This document shows, in pieces, positions 54,252-63,206 of a DNA stretch of 64,000 nucleotides; position 1 is the first letter of the stretch; each line of letters starts with the position of its first letter. Below the pieces are notes generated by a model. That model was not told the DNA's origin. It searched no databases and saw only the letters and a program-made list of their open reading frames with translations. A program made the position numbers and the translations under genes. Source of the stretch: GCA-003244245 sp050700115 (GTDB lineage: Bacteria > Actinomycetota > Actinomycetes > Mycobacteriales > Pseudonocardiaceae); NCBI GenBank assembly GCA_050700115.1, contig JBOHGG010000022.1, positions 21,665 through 85,664 on the forward strand. The letters run 5' to 3'.

Positions 54252-54680
54252 TCATGACAGCTCCGCGAGGTCGGTGATCGAGTAGTCGCCGGAGGCGTGC
54301 ATCCGCCGCAGCTCGGCCTGCTGCTTGGGTGAGAGTTTGGGTTGGCGGCCACGGAGCCGGCCTTTGGCCCGGGCCACGGCCATTCCCTCCTTGGTCCTCA
54401 GCCGCAGCAGGTCCACCTCGAATTCGGCGAAGGTGGCCAGGATGTTGAAGAACATCTTGCCCATGGGATCGGTCGGGTCATAGACCTGTCCGCCGAGGGA
54501 GAGTTTGATGCCGCGGTTGGCGAGGTCGTCACCGATGACGCGGGCGTCGGGGACGGAGCGGGCGAGCCGGCCGAGTTCGGCACGACGAGCGTGTCGCCGG
54601 TGCGTACAGCGGCGAGGGCTTGATCCAGGCCGGGGCGCTTGCGGTGGGTACCGGTCAGGCCGTGGTCGTACGCGCGGACC
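54252..54680 (-). pseudogene. serine recombinase (resolvase/invertase) remnant
   Basis: Pieces: YDHGLTGTHRKRPGLDQALA, AVRTGDTLVVP, then after a one-base deletion near 54580 LGRLARSVPDARVIGDDLAN, RGIKLSLGGQVYDPTDPMGK, MFFNILATFAEFEVDLLRLR. A C-terminal part KLSPKQQAELRRMHASGDYS stops at LAELS before the end of the DNA-binding helix-turn-helix. The N-terminal ~40 residues with the catalytic Ser (YxRVS) are missing. Non-functional relic of a mobile element. Confidence 0.75.
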
Positions 54681-55076
54681 CGTTATCAGGGAGGTGGGGG
54701 TCGCTGGTTTGGGCGTGCCAGGGGTCGGGACGCGTGCTGGCTTGTCCTTGGCGCCATTGGCCGGGTGGTTGTCCGTGGTGGCGGCGGAATGCGGCGGCGA
54801 ATGCGTACGGCGAGGCGTAGCCGGTGCGTTCGGCGATCTGACCGAGGGTTAAGTGGCCGGTACGCAGGTGGTCGCGGGCCAGGATCATGCGCCAGTCGGT
54901 CAGGTCTGGCGTGCCCCGGACCGCTCGTCGGTGGCGTGACGGACCCGGAACTCGTCCGGCTCCTGGCTGAGGACGGAGGGCTCGTGGGCGATGTGGTGGT
55001 CAGGGCCGCCCCGCACGAGTGCAAAGACGCCTCCCGAGGCGCGGGCTCTCACGATATGCTTCTGCAGAACGTCCAC
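54655..55076 (-). pseudogene. AraC-family (cupin) regulator, internally deleted
   Basis: The start GTG at 55076 gives VDVLQKHIVRARASGGVFA, the usual N-terminus of cupin-type AraC proteins. It then jumps to LVRGGPDHHIAHEP, losing about 65 residues of the cupin. After EFRVRHATDERSGARQT comes a stop; in another frame the helix-turn-helix resumes as DWRMILARDHLRTGHLTLGQ and IAERTGYASPYAFAAAFRRH. So 5', middle and 3' pieces remain with the rest missing. It is divergent from the NmrA-like relic, a common AraC-target arrangement. Confidence 0.7.
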
Positions 55077-55151
55077 TGGTTGAGTGTCTTGAACAAAAAG
55101 TTGAGTTTCAAGAGCATTGATTGACCCATTCCGCCGTCAGAGGATGCCGGC

Positions 55152-55377
55152 ATGACCACCACAACGCAAAGCGTGTTGGTGCTCGGCGGCACTGGAAAGA
55201 CCGGCTCGCGAGTCACGGGCAGGCTCGCCGAGCGCGGCGTGAGCTCCCGCACGGCGGCCCGGTCACGGCTCCCGTCCCAACGACGACGTTCAGACCGTCA
55301 CCGGCGTGGCGCCGACCAGCTTCGCCGACTTCGCCGCGCGCACCGTACAAGCGTGGATGCCGATGGAGAAGCGATGA
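55152..55377 (+). pseudogene. NmrA-like NAD(P)H-binding reductase, internally deleted
   Basis: Starts MTTTTQSVLVLGGTGKTGSR and continues VTGRLAERG, the dinucleotide-binding N-terminus of NmrA-like SDRs. After about 38 residues the frame changes to DDVQTVTGVAPTSFADFAAR and TVQAW, the usual C-terminus. Some 200 residues are gone. The stop still overlaps the next start codon as ATGA, showing the original operon with the SnoaL-like gene. Confidence 0.7.
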
Positions 55378-55811
55378 CCATGATGAGAGATTTCAACGAC
55401 TTCAAGGCGCTGGACCCGTTTTTTCGGATCATCGAGGAGGGCCTTGACGGTCTGGTCGACGGTGGACACTTCTTTGATCTGCTCGCGGACGACGTGGTAT
55501 TCGAGTTTGTCATCACGGTTCCGGACTATCCCCGTCGCGTTGTCGGCCGTGACAAGCTCATTGAGCTATACCGAGGCTACGGCTCCACTTTCTTCCTGGA
55601 CCGCTGTTACGGCCTCGTTGTACACCGCGCGGAATCCACGGTCGTTCTCGAATACGCGTCGCAGGGAAAGGCTATCGCGAACGGGCAACCCTACCGTAAC
55701 CACTACATCTCCGTTGTCACGATCGCCGACCGGAAGATCACACACTGGCGTGACTACCTCGACCCACTCGCTGTCTTCGAAGCGGTCGGATGGCCCTCGC
55801 CCACTCAATGA
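55374..55811 (+). CDS. SnoaL/NTF2-like family protein
   Basis: 145-residue protein with the cone-fold pattern LDGLVDGGHFFDLLADDVVF, YPRRVVGRDKLIELYRGYGS and ITHWRDYLDPLAVFEAVGWP. Such proteins are small isomerases, hydrolases or unknown. The ATG overlaps the stop of the NmrA-like relic; without that upstream translation its expression may be reduced. GATGGAGAAG precedes the start. The gene itself looks intact. Confidence 0.75.
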   Translation: MTMMRDFNDFKALDPFFRIIEEGLDGLVDGGHFFDLLADDVVFEFVITVPDYPRRVVGRDKLIELYRGYGSTFFLDRCYGLVVHRAESTVVLEYASQGKAIANGQPYRNHYISVVTIADRKITHWRDYLDPLAVFEAVGWPSPTQ

Positions 55812-56260
55812 AGACCGACGGTTCGCCTGGTGCCCACGACGAGCCGCCGTTCGGCGTCCACTGCTGGAAGGCCATCAGGGTGTACACCCCACCAGCCGGT
55901 GGTGTAACGGTGACGATCCCCACCGGACAAACTGATCAACCTGAGCAAGGAAGTCCTGAGCAGCCGCAAGTTATGTTCGTTAGCCGTTCGCCTGCCGGAC
56001 GGAGGTTGCTGGTGTCGGTCGGTGTGTCGAGTCCCTTGTGCAGGTGGTTGGGGGCGGTCAGGATCAGCGATTGTGTTGATGCCGCAGGAGGAGGTCTGTG
56101 GTGGCTGATGATGCGTGGCGTGGGGTCATGGTGTTGACGGCGATGACCCCGGTTGCGACGGCCGACGCCCGGCGTGGCGTCTCATCAGGATCAGTCCGGG
56201 GTCGTCCTTGCTCTGGCGGGGTGGCTGTTTCTCCTCCGTCGACGGTCTGGGGTCTACCGG
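55812..56260. other. intergenic stretch, no recognisable gene
   Basis: About 450 bases between the SnoaL-like gene and the SDR-cupin gene. A short plus-strand frame from 56098 behind GGAGGAGG begins VADDAWRGVMVLTAMTP but soon loses coding character, so it may be another 5' relic. No tRNA, repeat or clear terminator is seen. Confidence 0.4.
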
Positions 56261-57445
56261 TCAGGACGACGGTGGTGCGCGCCGATCTTTGCGCAGGGCA
56301 AGCTCTTCGTCGCCGACGAGGGTGAGCATCGCCTGGCCGGGAACGCCCATCATCGTGACCACGAAGCGGCTCCGGATGTCCGCCCGGTTGTTGCCGTCCT
56401 GGTAGTGGATGACGTCGCCACCCGGCTCCCAGAACGCTTCTCCGGCCCGAATCACCCGGGGCGGCTCGCCCTCTAGCTCGAAGAGCATTTCGCCCTCCAG
56501 CATGTAGCCGAAGGCGGGTCCGGAGTGCCGGTGCGGTGGCGTGCCTGGGTCGCCGGGCGGGAACTCGATGACCACGGTCATCACATCTGCTCCGGCCGGG
56601 ATGAAGGGTGGCGTCGCTTCCTGCAGCATCGTGAGTGCTGTCTGCCAGGCGGTGGATCTGGTCTCCGCCGCCGGCTGGGTGTCGGTCATGGCACTACCCC
56701 TGCCGGACTGGCTCAGCCAGTCGCTGAAGCGGATGTCGCCGATGACGGCGCCGTCGCCTGGGATCAGGGTGCGCACGCCCACCTCGATGCCGAAGTACCG
56801 GGCGTGCGGATCGGTGAGCACCGTCCGCGGGTCGTTGCGTACGGCAAGGCCCTGCCGGATGAGCTCGTCGAGCTGAAACTGCTCGGGGCCGGCGACCTCG
56901 GTGATGCCGTTCACTGGTGAGCCCACGGAGATCCGGCCGACTGCCTTGGCGACGTCGTCGGCCGCGATCGGCTGGACCAGCACCGGCGGCAACCGGACTG
57001 TATCGCCGTCGGTGGCTTCGGCGGCGATGCTCTTGACGAATTCGAAGAACTGCGTCGCGTGCACGATCGAGTAAGGGATGGGCGAGTTCTCGATCAGCTT
57101 CTCCTGGGCGATCTTCGCGCGGAAGTAGCCGCTTCCGGCCAGCCGGTCGGTGCCGACCACCGACAGCGCGACGTGATGCCCCACGCCGGCGGCGGCCTCT
57201 GCGGCGAGCAGGTTACGAGTGGAGGTTTCGAAGAACTCCAAGACGGCTGCGTCCTCCCAGCAAGGCGAGTTCGACACGTCGATCACCACTGACGCGCCGG
57301 TGAGAGCCTCGGCGAGGCCTTCGCCAGTGAGGGTGTTGACGCCCGTGCTGGGTGAGGCCGACACCGCCTCGTGGCCGTGCTCACCGAGCCTCGTGACAAG
57401 TTTCGAGCCAATTAGTCCGCTGCCACCGACCACGACGATCTTCAT
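56261..57445 (-). CDS. SDR reductase-cupin fusion protein
   Basis: 394 residues. Residues 1 to about 250 are an NmrA-like NAD(P)H-binding domain: MKIVVVGGSGLIGSKLVTRL, then VGTDRLAGSGYFRAKIAQEK and YSIVHATQFFEF. From Met253 a cupin follows (MTDTQPAAETRSTAW; PHRHSGPAFGYMLEGEMLFE; GEAFWEPGGDVIH), with the His residues for a metal. Each half resembles a whole single-domain protein, and Met253 could be a former start codon, so the fusion probably arose by loss of a stop. ATG 57445 follows AAGGAT. Substrate unknown. Confidence 0.75.
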   Translation of the reverse strand: MKIVVVGGSGLIGSKLVTRLGEHGHEAVSASPSTGVNTLTGEGLAEALTGASVVIDVSNSPCWEDAAVLEFFETSTRNLLAAEAAAGVGHHVALSVVGTDRLAGSGYFRAKIAQEKLIENSPIPYSIVHATQFFEFVKSIAAEATDGDTVRLPPVLVQPIAADDVAKAVGRISVGSPVNGITEVAGPEQFQLDELIRQGLAVRNDPRTVLTDPHARYFGIEVGVRTLIPGDGAVIGDIRFSDWLSQSGRGSAMTDTQPAAETRSTAWQTALTMLQEATPPFIPAGADVMTVVIEFPPGDPGTPPHRHSGPAFGYMLEGEMLFELEGEPPRVIRAGEAFWEPGGDVIHYQDGNNRADIRSRFVVTMMGVPGQAMLTLVGDEELALRKDRRAPPSS

Positions 57446-57515
57446 CGAGGGATCCTTCCTGTCCGCCGGCGGCACCCGTAGCCGTCTGGTCCTTCTTCAT
57501 AGAAACACTGCCGCT

Positions 57516-57879
57516 GACGGTCAACTTGACCATCGACCCGACCGACTCGATCTCGAAGGTCACCTTCGACCGCTTTTCCTTGACCAGCTCGGCGAACACC
57601 TCGCCGGTCCAGCCGAATAGCTCAGCATGCTCGGGCTGGTAGTTGTGCCAGCTGTAGGACAGTCGCCGGTGCGGCTGCGACTCGAGAACCCACCTGGTCC
57701 AAGTCGCGGATCTCCCCACCAGGAACCGCCTGCGTCAGCACCGGCGATCCCACCTTCCAGTCTGACTCCAGCTCGACACCCCAGTAACGCCGGGTGAAGG
57801 TGGAATCGGTCAACGCCTGCCAGAGTTTCTCCGGCGTTGTCTTGATGTAGGTCACGTAGACGAATTCAGGATTGTTCAT
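57516..57879 (-). pseudogene. SRPBCC (AHSA1-like) gene, frameshifted and truncated
   Basis: Starts MNNPEFVYVTYIKTTPEKLW, QALTDSTFTRRYWGVELESD, up to EIRDLDQV. A frameshift near 57710 leads into VLESQPHRRLSYSWHNYQPE and VTFEIESVGSMVKLTV. The last third of the family domain is missing and replaced by unrelated sequence that meets the SDR-cupin start region. In frame upstream, SWIGRYDQARVRALADLKHA suggests the end of an earlier gene or extension. Confidence 0.7.
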
Positions 57880-57967
57880 CGGTGTGCCCTCCAGCGCGTG
57901 CTTCAGGTCGGCGAGCGCGCGCACCCGCGCCTGGTCGTATCGGCCGATCCAGCTTGTCAACAAGCGG

Positions 57968-59170
57968 CTACTGGGAGGCGAGCTCAGTCGCGGTGGAGCG
58001 GACCTCGTGCGTGCTGGCGCCCGCCGCCACCAGTCGGCGGTAGCGGTTGAGCAGCCGGGGGGCGTGAAACGCCAGCACGGCGACGAGACTGCCGGCGGCG
58101 AAGTAGCCCGCCACGGTGCCCTTGACCACGCCAGGGTCGTGCAGCACCTCGACAGATGTCGCCAGATCGCACCGGCCGACCAGTTGCAACGTCAGCCCGT
58201 ACTGGTCGGACCAGAAGTACGGCACCATATTGGCCAGGCGGGCGACGGGCCTGCCGGCGATGCGCTGCGCGACGACCGCGGCCTGCTCGCCGGCCGAGGT
58301 CCAGTGCTCGATGCGCGGCCGGTCCCCGACCGTGGGGTTGCGCCAGGCAGCGATGTCGCCGACCGCATAGACGTTGCCGGTACCCTCCACCAGGCCGGTG
58401 ACGTCGCAGAGCAGCCCGTCTTTGGTGGGCAGGCCGAGCCCGGCAAGCCACCCGTCGTCGATCACGGTGCCCACCCCGACCACACCGCAGTCGGCCCGCA
58501 CGGTGCTCCCATCGGCCAACCGCGCGGCGATCCCCCCGTTGCTGTCGGCGAACTCGGTCAGCCGCACCCCGCACCGCACCGCGACGCCGTTGTCGGTCTG
58601 CAACCGGGCGCACAGCTGGCCCATCTGCTCGCCGAGAACCCGGGCGAACGGCACCGGCAGCGCCTCGATCATGGTGACGTCAAGGCCGGCTGCGCGGGCG
58701 GTGGCGGCAACCTCGGCACCGATGAAGCCGGCGCCGACCACCAGCAGCGAACGGGCTCGGGAGATCGAGTCCCGCAGCCCCCGACAGTCCTCCAGCGTGC
58801 GCAGCACGTGCAGCTCCGGGTGGTCGGGCTGGCCGGGCAGCCGCCGTGGCAGTACCCCGGTCGCCACGACCAGCGCGTCGTAGCGAAGCCTTGTGCCGTC
58901 GGCGAGTTCCACGGCGGCACAGTCGACGCCGACCGCGGAGGCGCCCAAGTGCAGCGAGACCTCTAGGTCGGCCAGCTCGCCGCGGTGGAGCACGGCTCGT
59001 TCCTCGGTCCACTGCCCCGCGAGGATCTGCTTGGACAGCGGGGGCCGGTCGTAGGGTTCATGCGGCTCGTCCCCGACGAGGCTGATCCGACCGGTAAAGC
59101 CCTCCGCGCGCAAGAATTCCACGGTGCGCAGGCCGCCCAGCCCAGCACCGACGACCACTACGTGCTCCAT
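57968..59170 (-). CDS. FAD-dependent ferredoxin/rhodocoxin-type reductase
   Basis: 400-residue pyridine nucleotide-disulfide-fold reductase. FAD motif VVVGAGLGGLRTVEFL, PYDRPPLSKQIL, the ATG motif (LVVATGVLPRRL), NAD motif LLVVGAGFIGAEVAATA, and the second FAD motif NVYAVGDIAAW are in order. It would move electrons from NAD(P)H to a small ferredoxin for a P450 or dioxygenase; none is adjacent. It is 13 bases downstream of sigF on the same strand, which may place it in the SigF transcription unit. Confidence 0.87.
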   Translation of the reverse strand: MEHVVVVGAGLGGLRTVEFLRAEGFTGRISLVGDEPHEPYDRPPLSKQILAGQWTEERAVLHRGELADLEVSLHLGASAVGVDCAAVELADGTRLRYDALVVATGVLPRRLPGQPDHPELHVLRTLEDCRGLRDSISRARSLLVVGAGFIGAEVAATARAAGLDVTMIEALPVPFARVLGEQMGQLCARLQTDNGVAVRCGVRLTEFADSNGGIAARLADGSTVRADCGVVGVGTVIDDGWLAGLGLPTKDGLLCDVTGLVEGTGNVYAVGDIAAWRNPTVGDRPRIEHWTSAGEQAAVVAQRIAGRPVARLANMVPYFWSDQYGLTLQLVGRCDLATSVEVLHDPGVVKGTVAGYFAAGSLVAVLAFHAPRLLNRYRRLVAAGASTHEVRSTATELASQ

Positions 59171-59183
59171 GTGCGCCTCCGGT

Positions 59184-60008
59184 TCAGGGTTTAGTACTTA
59201 ACTCCTCCCGCAGCCGGGCCAGCGTCCGGGACAGCAGGCGTGAGACGTGCATCTGCGACAGCCCGACCTGGTGGGCGATCTCGCTCTGCGTCAGGCCGGC
59301 GAAAAAGCGAAGTTTGAGGATGGCGCAGTCGCGTTCGGGCAGCCTGTCCAGCAGCGGGGCCAAGGTAGCGCGGTACTCCACGCGGCCGAGCTCGGCGTCA
59401 GCTGTACCGACGACCTTTTCCAGTGCCACGCCGGTGCCCTCGGCGTCGAGCAGGCTGTCCAGCGAGCTGGTGCGGTACCCGCCGGCCGCCTCCAGACCTT
59501 CCAATATTTGTTCCCTCGGCAGGTTCAGGTACTCGGCGAGCTCGCTGGCGGTCGGCGCCCTGCCGTGCTGCTGCGACAGCACCGACACCGCCGATCCGAT
59601 CGCGACGTGCAGATCCTTCAGACGTCGTGGGACCCGCATCGCCCACGCGTGATCCCGGAAGTACCGGCGCACCTCGCCGGTGATGGTGGGCACTGCGAAG
59701 GACAGGAAGTCGCTGCCCCGGTCGGGCTCGAAGCGGTCCACGGCGTGGATGAGCCCCAGGCTGGCGACCTGCTCGAGATCGTCCTGAGGCTCGCCCCGGT
59801 GGCTGAACCGGTGGGCGATGTGATGCGCCAGCGGCAGGTGCGCGGCGACCAGCCGGTCACGCAGCTCGGTCCGCCGCGGGCTGCCTGGATCCAGCCCGAC
59901 CATCTCGACGAACAGCGCGGCTAGGTGGCGGTAGTCGGCGCCCTCCGTCGCGGCCCCTTCGGCGAACTTTTCGGCAGAGTTTTCGGCGGACTTGTCGGTG
60001 GGGGTCAC
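59184..60008 (-). CDS. sigF: SigF/SigB-type alternative sigma factor
   Basis: 274-residue sigma factor of the SigF/SigB/SigG family. Region 2: HHIAHRFSHRGEPQDDLEQV, SLGLIHAVDRFEPDRGSDFL, VRRYFRDHAWAMRVPRRLKD. Region 4: LTQSEIAHQVGLSQMHVSRL. The start codon overlaps the upstream anti-sigma stop by four bases, so the pair is stoichiometrically coupled. It controls stress or stationary-phase genes in relatives. The short acidic/Lys N-terminus is variable. Confidence 0.9.
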   Translation of the reverse strand: MTPTDKSAENSAEKFAEGAATEGADYRHLAALFVEMVGLDPGSPRRTELRDRLVAAHLPLAHHIAHRFSHRGEPQDDLEQVASLGLIHAVDRFEPDRGSDFLSFAVPTITGEVRRYFRDHAWAMRVPRRLKDLHVAIGSAVSVLSQQHGRAPTASELAEYLNLPREQILEGLEAAGGYRTSSLDSLLDAEGTGVALEKVVGTADAELGRVEYRATLAPLLDRLPERDCAILKLRFFAGLTQSEIAHQVGLSQMHVSRLLSRTLARLREELSTKP

Positions 60009-60469
60009 CGACGCTTCGCCACCGTCTCGGCCCGGCGCCGCTTGATCAGCGTGATGTTCATCACCGGGGGGTCAGAGTCCGGGTCGCCGGTCACTCGCAC
60101 CTCGTCGACCAGCGTGGTCAGTACTCGCCAGCCGAACGAGTCCCGCCGCAGGCTGGACCCGGGTTTCGCCAGGACCGACGAGGTCACCTCCATCTGCGCG
60201 GCGTCGAGGCAGAACGTGCATCTGAGCACCGCATCCGCCGCGGCGACCGCGATCAGTTCGGAGGCCGCCTCGTCCACCGCCAGCCGCAGGTCTTCCACCG
60301 TGTCGAGGTCGAAATCGGCGCGGGCGGCGAGGTCGGCCGCCACCAGGCGCAGCGGCGGCAGCTCAGATGCGTCGGCTCGTACCTGCATCACCACGGTACG
60401 TCGGTGCTGCCACTGCGGATCATCCGGCGTGCTGGTGCCCGCATGCTCGCCAGATCCCATCACTACCAC
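60005..60469 (-). CDS. rsbW: anti-sigma factor, RsbW/UsfX-like serine kinase
   Basis: 154-residue GHKL-ATPase anti-sigma factor. The N-box DLDTVEDLRLAVDEAASELI is clear; the G-box region is SFGWRVLTTLVDEVRV, partly degenerate as in mycobacterial UsfX. It should bind SigF and be released by an anti-anti-sigma protein not present here. GTG 60469 follows GAGGAGG; ATG 60460 is an alternative. Confidence 0.85.
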   Translation of the reverse strand: MVVMGSGEHAGTSTPDDPQWQHRRTVVMQVRADASELPPLRLVAADLAARADFDLDTVEDLRLAVDEAASELIAVAAADAVLRCTFCLDAAQMEVTSSVLAKPGSSLRRDSFGWRVLTTLVDEVRVTGDPDSDPPVMNITLIKRRRAETVAKRR

Positions 60470-60693
60470 GACGCCTCCTCACCGACGGCCGACGATGGAC
60501 GGGGCCAACGCCGATCCTGCCCTGCGTCAACGATCGTGGTCGCCGGGGCCACAGCGCCATCTGTAAATCGAACCGATGGTGGGGGCTGTTGTGGATGCGG
60601 GCATGCGTCGACGAGATGAATCTCACGCACTTACCAGAGGCCGGGGGTGCTGCCGAGTTAGGAGCCGAACGCGGCTTGCGGGGAGGCTGGCTG

Positions 60694-60990
60694 TCAACCC
60701 GCCAGCAGCGGCCGCCGACCGGTCCACAGCTCCCGGCGTTCCTCCTCGGTCAGGCCACCCCAGACCCCATATGGCTCCCGCGCGACCAGCGCGTGGCGGC
60801 GGCACTGCTCCAGGACCGGGCAACGCTGACAGACCGCCTTGGCCCGGTCGGCGCGGCGGGCCCGCGCCGACCCTCGTTCCCCGTCTGGGTGGAAGAAGAC
60901 GCCGCTGTTCAGACCCTGGCAGGCTCCCTTGAGCTGCCAATCCCACTCGCTCGCGACCGGCTTCGGCAGCCGTCGGGTATCAGTCATCAT
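60694..60990 (-). CDS. whiB3: WhiB3-like iron-sulfur redox-sensing regulator
   Basis: 98-residue Wbl protein. Four cluster ligands: Cys24 in LKGACQGLNSGVFFHPDGER and the CQRCPVLEQC triple. The GVWGGLTEEERREL turn and a basic tail follow. The WDWQLKGAC and FFHPDGERGSARARRADRAK segments resemble WhiB3/WhiD more than WhiB1 or WhiB2. It binds a [4Fe-4S] cluster sensitive to oxygen/NO and interacts with the principal sigma factor. Two adjacent ATGs precede; GAGGA lies upstream. Confidence 0.9.
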   Translation of the reverse strand: MMTDTRRLPKPVASEWDWQLKGACQGLNSGVFFHPDGERGSARARRADRAKAVCQRCPVLEQCRRHALVAREPYGVWGGLTEEERRELWTGRRPLLAG

Positions 60991-61283
60991 TCAGCACCGT
61001 CCTCAACAGGCCGACCGCCTCCAGGGTCATCTCAGTGGTACCCATTCCGCGGCGGCGGTAAACCTGATCAGACCGAACCGAACCCGCTCACGGCTTGTGG
61101 CAGGGGCTGGCGCAGCGTGTCGATCACGTCTGGCATAATGGCTCGAAGAGCTCGCACCGATGCTGGTGCGGCCGAGGTCGACTGCGACGCGCCTTCGGGG
61201 GCGCAAGAGGTTCTCCGCGTGTGGGACTGCGGGTGGCCACGCATCAGCGGCCACCCATCCCTCAAAGAGAGGACTACCTCCGC

Positions 61284-62603
61284 GTGCCTTCGAAGCACCC
61301 CGACCCTGACCAACCGTGCAGTTTCCGCGAGCTCGGGGTCTCTGCGGAACTACTGACCGTGCTTGCCCGGCGCGGCATCACCACAGCGTTCCCGATCCAG
61401 GCCGCGACACTGCCCGACGCACTCGCCGGTCGTGATGTGCTGGGCCGCGGCCGAACCGGAAGTGGCAAGACGCTTGCCTTCGCGATCCCCACGATCACTG
61501 CGCTGAACCGCTCCGGGCTGCGCCGCGCCGCCGGCCGCCCCCGCGCGCTGGTGCTGGTGCCCACCCGGGAGCTGGCCAACCAGGTTGCCGACGCCTTCGC
61601 CCCGCTGGCCGCCGCCCTCGGGCAGCGGATCACCACGGTTTATGGCGGCGTCGGCCAGGGTGGGCAGGTGGCCGCGCTGCGTGGCGGGATCGATGTTCTC
61701 ATCGCCTGCCCGGGTCGCCTGGAGGACCTGCTCGGCCAGGGCCGCGTACACCTTGATGCGGTCGAGGTCACGGTACTCGATGAGGCCGACCACATGGCCG
61801 ACCTGGGGTTCTTACCCGCAGTGCGCAGATTGCTGGACCGCACCCCGGCCGGGACCCAGCGGCTGCTGTTCTCGGCGACCTTGGACGCAGCCGTGGATGT
61901 TCTGGTACGCCGCTATCTGACCGATCCGGTGGTGCACTCGGTCGACCCACCCGTGGCACCGGTGTCCACGATGGAACACCACGTATTCACCGTGGAGCAT
62001 GCCGACAAGTCGTCGGTGGTTCGTGAGCTCGCCTCCGGCCAGCGCCGCAGCCTGCTGTTCACCCGCACCAAGCACACCGCCAAGAAGCTCGCCAAGCAGT
62101 TGACCGCCGCCGGGCTGCCCGCGGTGGAGCTGCACGGGAATCTCTCGCAGAACGCCAGGACACGGAACCTTGCAGCGTTCAGCGAGGGTAGCGCGCGGGT
62201 ACTGGTGGCTACCGACATCGCCGCGCGGGGCATCCACGTCGACGGGATCGGTCTGGTGGTGCATGTGGATCCCCCTGCTGAGTACAAGGCCTACCTGCAC
62301 CGCTCCGGTCGCACGGCCAGGGCGGGCGCCGAGGGGATCGTGGTCACCCTGTCCACCCCGGAGCAGTCCGGGGAGGTGCGGACGCTGACTCGGCTGGCCG
62401 GCATCAGGCCGGTGACGGCGCGGGTGCGTCCCGGCGCCGAGCAGATCACCGCACTCACCGGCCCGCCTGCTGCGCTGGTCACCCCGCCTTCCCCCGCTGC
62501 GGTGCCGGTAGCCTCCCGGCGTCGCCGAGACGGCGTCGCCGACGCCTCCCGTCGCGGACCGCAGCGGGCCACCCGGCGCCGTTCCACCCGCCGCGCCGCC
62601 TGA
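61284..62603 (+). CDS. DEAD-box RNA helicase
   Basis: 439-residue RhlE-like DEAD helicase. FRELGVSAELLTVLARRGIT (upstream aromatic), Q motif TAFPIQAATLP, Walker A GRTGSGKTLAF, PTRELANQV, GG, CPGRLEDLL, DEAD in VLDEADHM, SAT, VATDIAARGIHVDG, HRSGRTARAG are all present. An Arg-rich tail (RRRRDGVADASRRGPQRATR) could bind RNA. GTG 61284 follows GAGAGGAC. About 290 bases upstream are non-coding and may hold a structured leader, as in cold-shock helicases. Confidence 0.9.
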   Translation: MPSKHPDPDQPCSFRELGVSAELLTVLARRGITTAFPIQAATLPDALAGRDVLGRGRTGSGKTLAFAIPTITALNRSGLRRAAGRPRALVLVPTRELANQVADAFAPLAAALGQRITTVYGGVGQGGQVAALRGGIDVLIACPGRLEDLLGQGRVHLDAVEVTVLDEADHMADLGFLPAVRRLLDRTPAGTQRLLFSATLDAAVDVLVRRYLTDPVVHSVDPPVAPVSTMEHHVFTVEHADKSSVVRELASGQRRSLLFTRTKHTAKKLAKQLTAAGLPAVELHGNLSQNARTRNLAAFSEGSARVLVATDIAARGIHVDGIGLVVHVDPPAEYKAYLHRSGRTARAGAEGIVVTLSTPEQSGEVRTLTRLAGIRPVTARVRPGAEQITALTGPPAALVTPPSPAAVPVASRRRRDGVADASRRGPQRATRRRSTRRAA

Positions 62604-62985
62604 GAAGCTCGCCGCCATTTTCCCTGTGAGTGGCGTTGAGTGCGGTAACACGGTTACGCACCACGGCCCGCCCGACCGGGAGGAGGGTGAGGCTATGCCG
62701 CGGCGGGCAGTGGCTGGGCGCTCCGGTCGAGGGGCTCGATGACCTGGCCGCGGTCGTGTTCGAGGTGACCGAACAACTCGTGCCGGTTACCCATCCGCAG
62801 CCGTTTCAGGCCGATGTCGTGCCAGCCCGGGGCCGGTACCCAAGGAACTGGCCGGCCAACCGCTAGCAGCATCGTGGACCGTGCGTGCTGTCTGTCTCGT
62901 TGCCGACCGATCCTCACCGCGGGTACCGCGATACGAGGACCTTGCCGTTATTGCGCTGGGTGGCTGAGCCCTGGACCTTGCCGTC
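62604..62985. other. stretch without an intact gene
   Basis: No complete gene is seen. On the minus strand, about 62694-62880, a frame reads PWVPAPGWHDIGLKRLRMGN, RHELFGHLEHDRGQVIEPLD and ends RSAQPLPAAA. It has coding-like composition but no recognised family and no start, so it may be the 3' end of another lost gene. Confidence 0.35.
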
Positions 62986-63206
62986 CTAAACCGCTTCCAG
63001 CTCGGACTTGAGGCGGCGCAACGTTTCCCGCATACCCTCCCGGTTGACCTCCGGGCGTATGGTCGCCGACTTGCCCATGAAGATCCGCCCTAACACCCTG
63101 GCCCCGCGGCTACGTCTGTCCACCCAGTACTCGGTGACCTCGGTGCCGCCCTCGGCAGGCGAGAACCGGTACCCCAGCGAGCCACCGGCAACCCGAACGC
63201 TGTTCG
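62986..63206 (-). pseudogene. SRPBCC family protein, C-terminal fragment
   Basis: Minus-strand frame RVAGGSLGYRFSPAEGGTEV, TEYWVDRRSRGARVLGRIFM, GKSATIRPEVNREGMRETLR, ending RLKSELEAV and TAG. This is the C-terminal half of a polyketide cyclase/dehydrase-like SRPBCC protein. The N-terminal half is absent: upstream sequence is the end of the LuxR fragment. Truncated by deletion. Confidence 0.7.

Noticed and set aside
54639..55124. Plus-strand open frame across the AraC and resolvase relics
   Set aside because: The minus strand shows recognisable AraC and resolvase pieces; the plus frame is Gly/Arg/Val filler.
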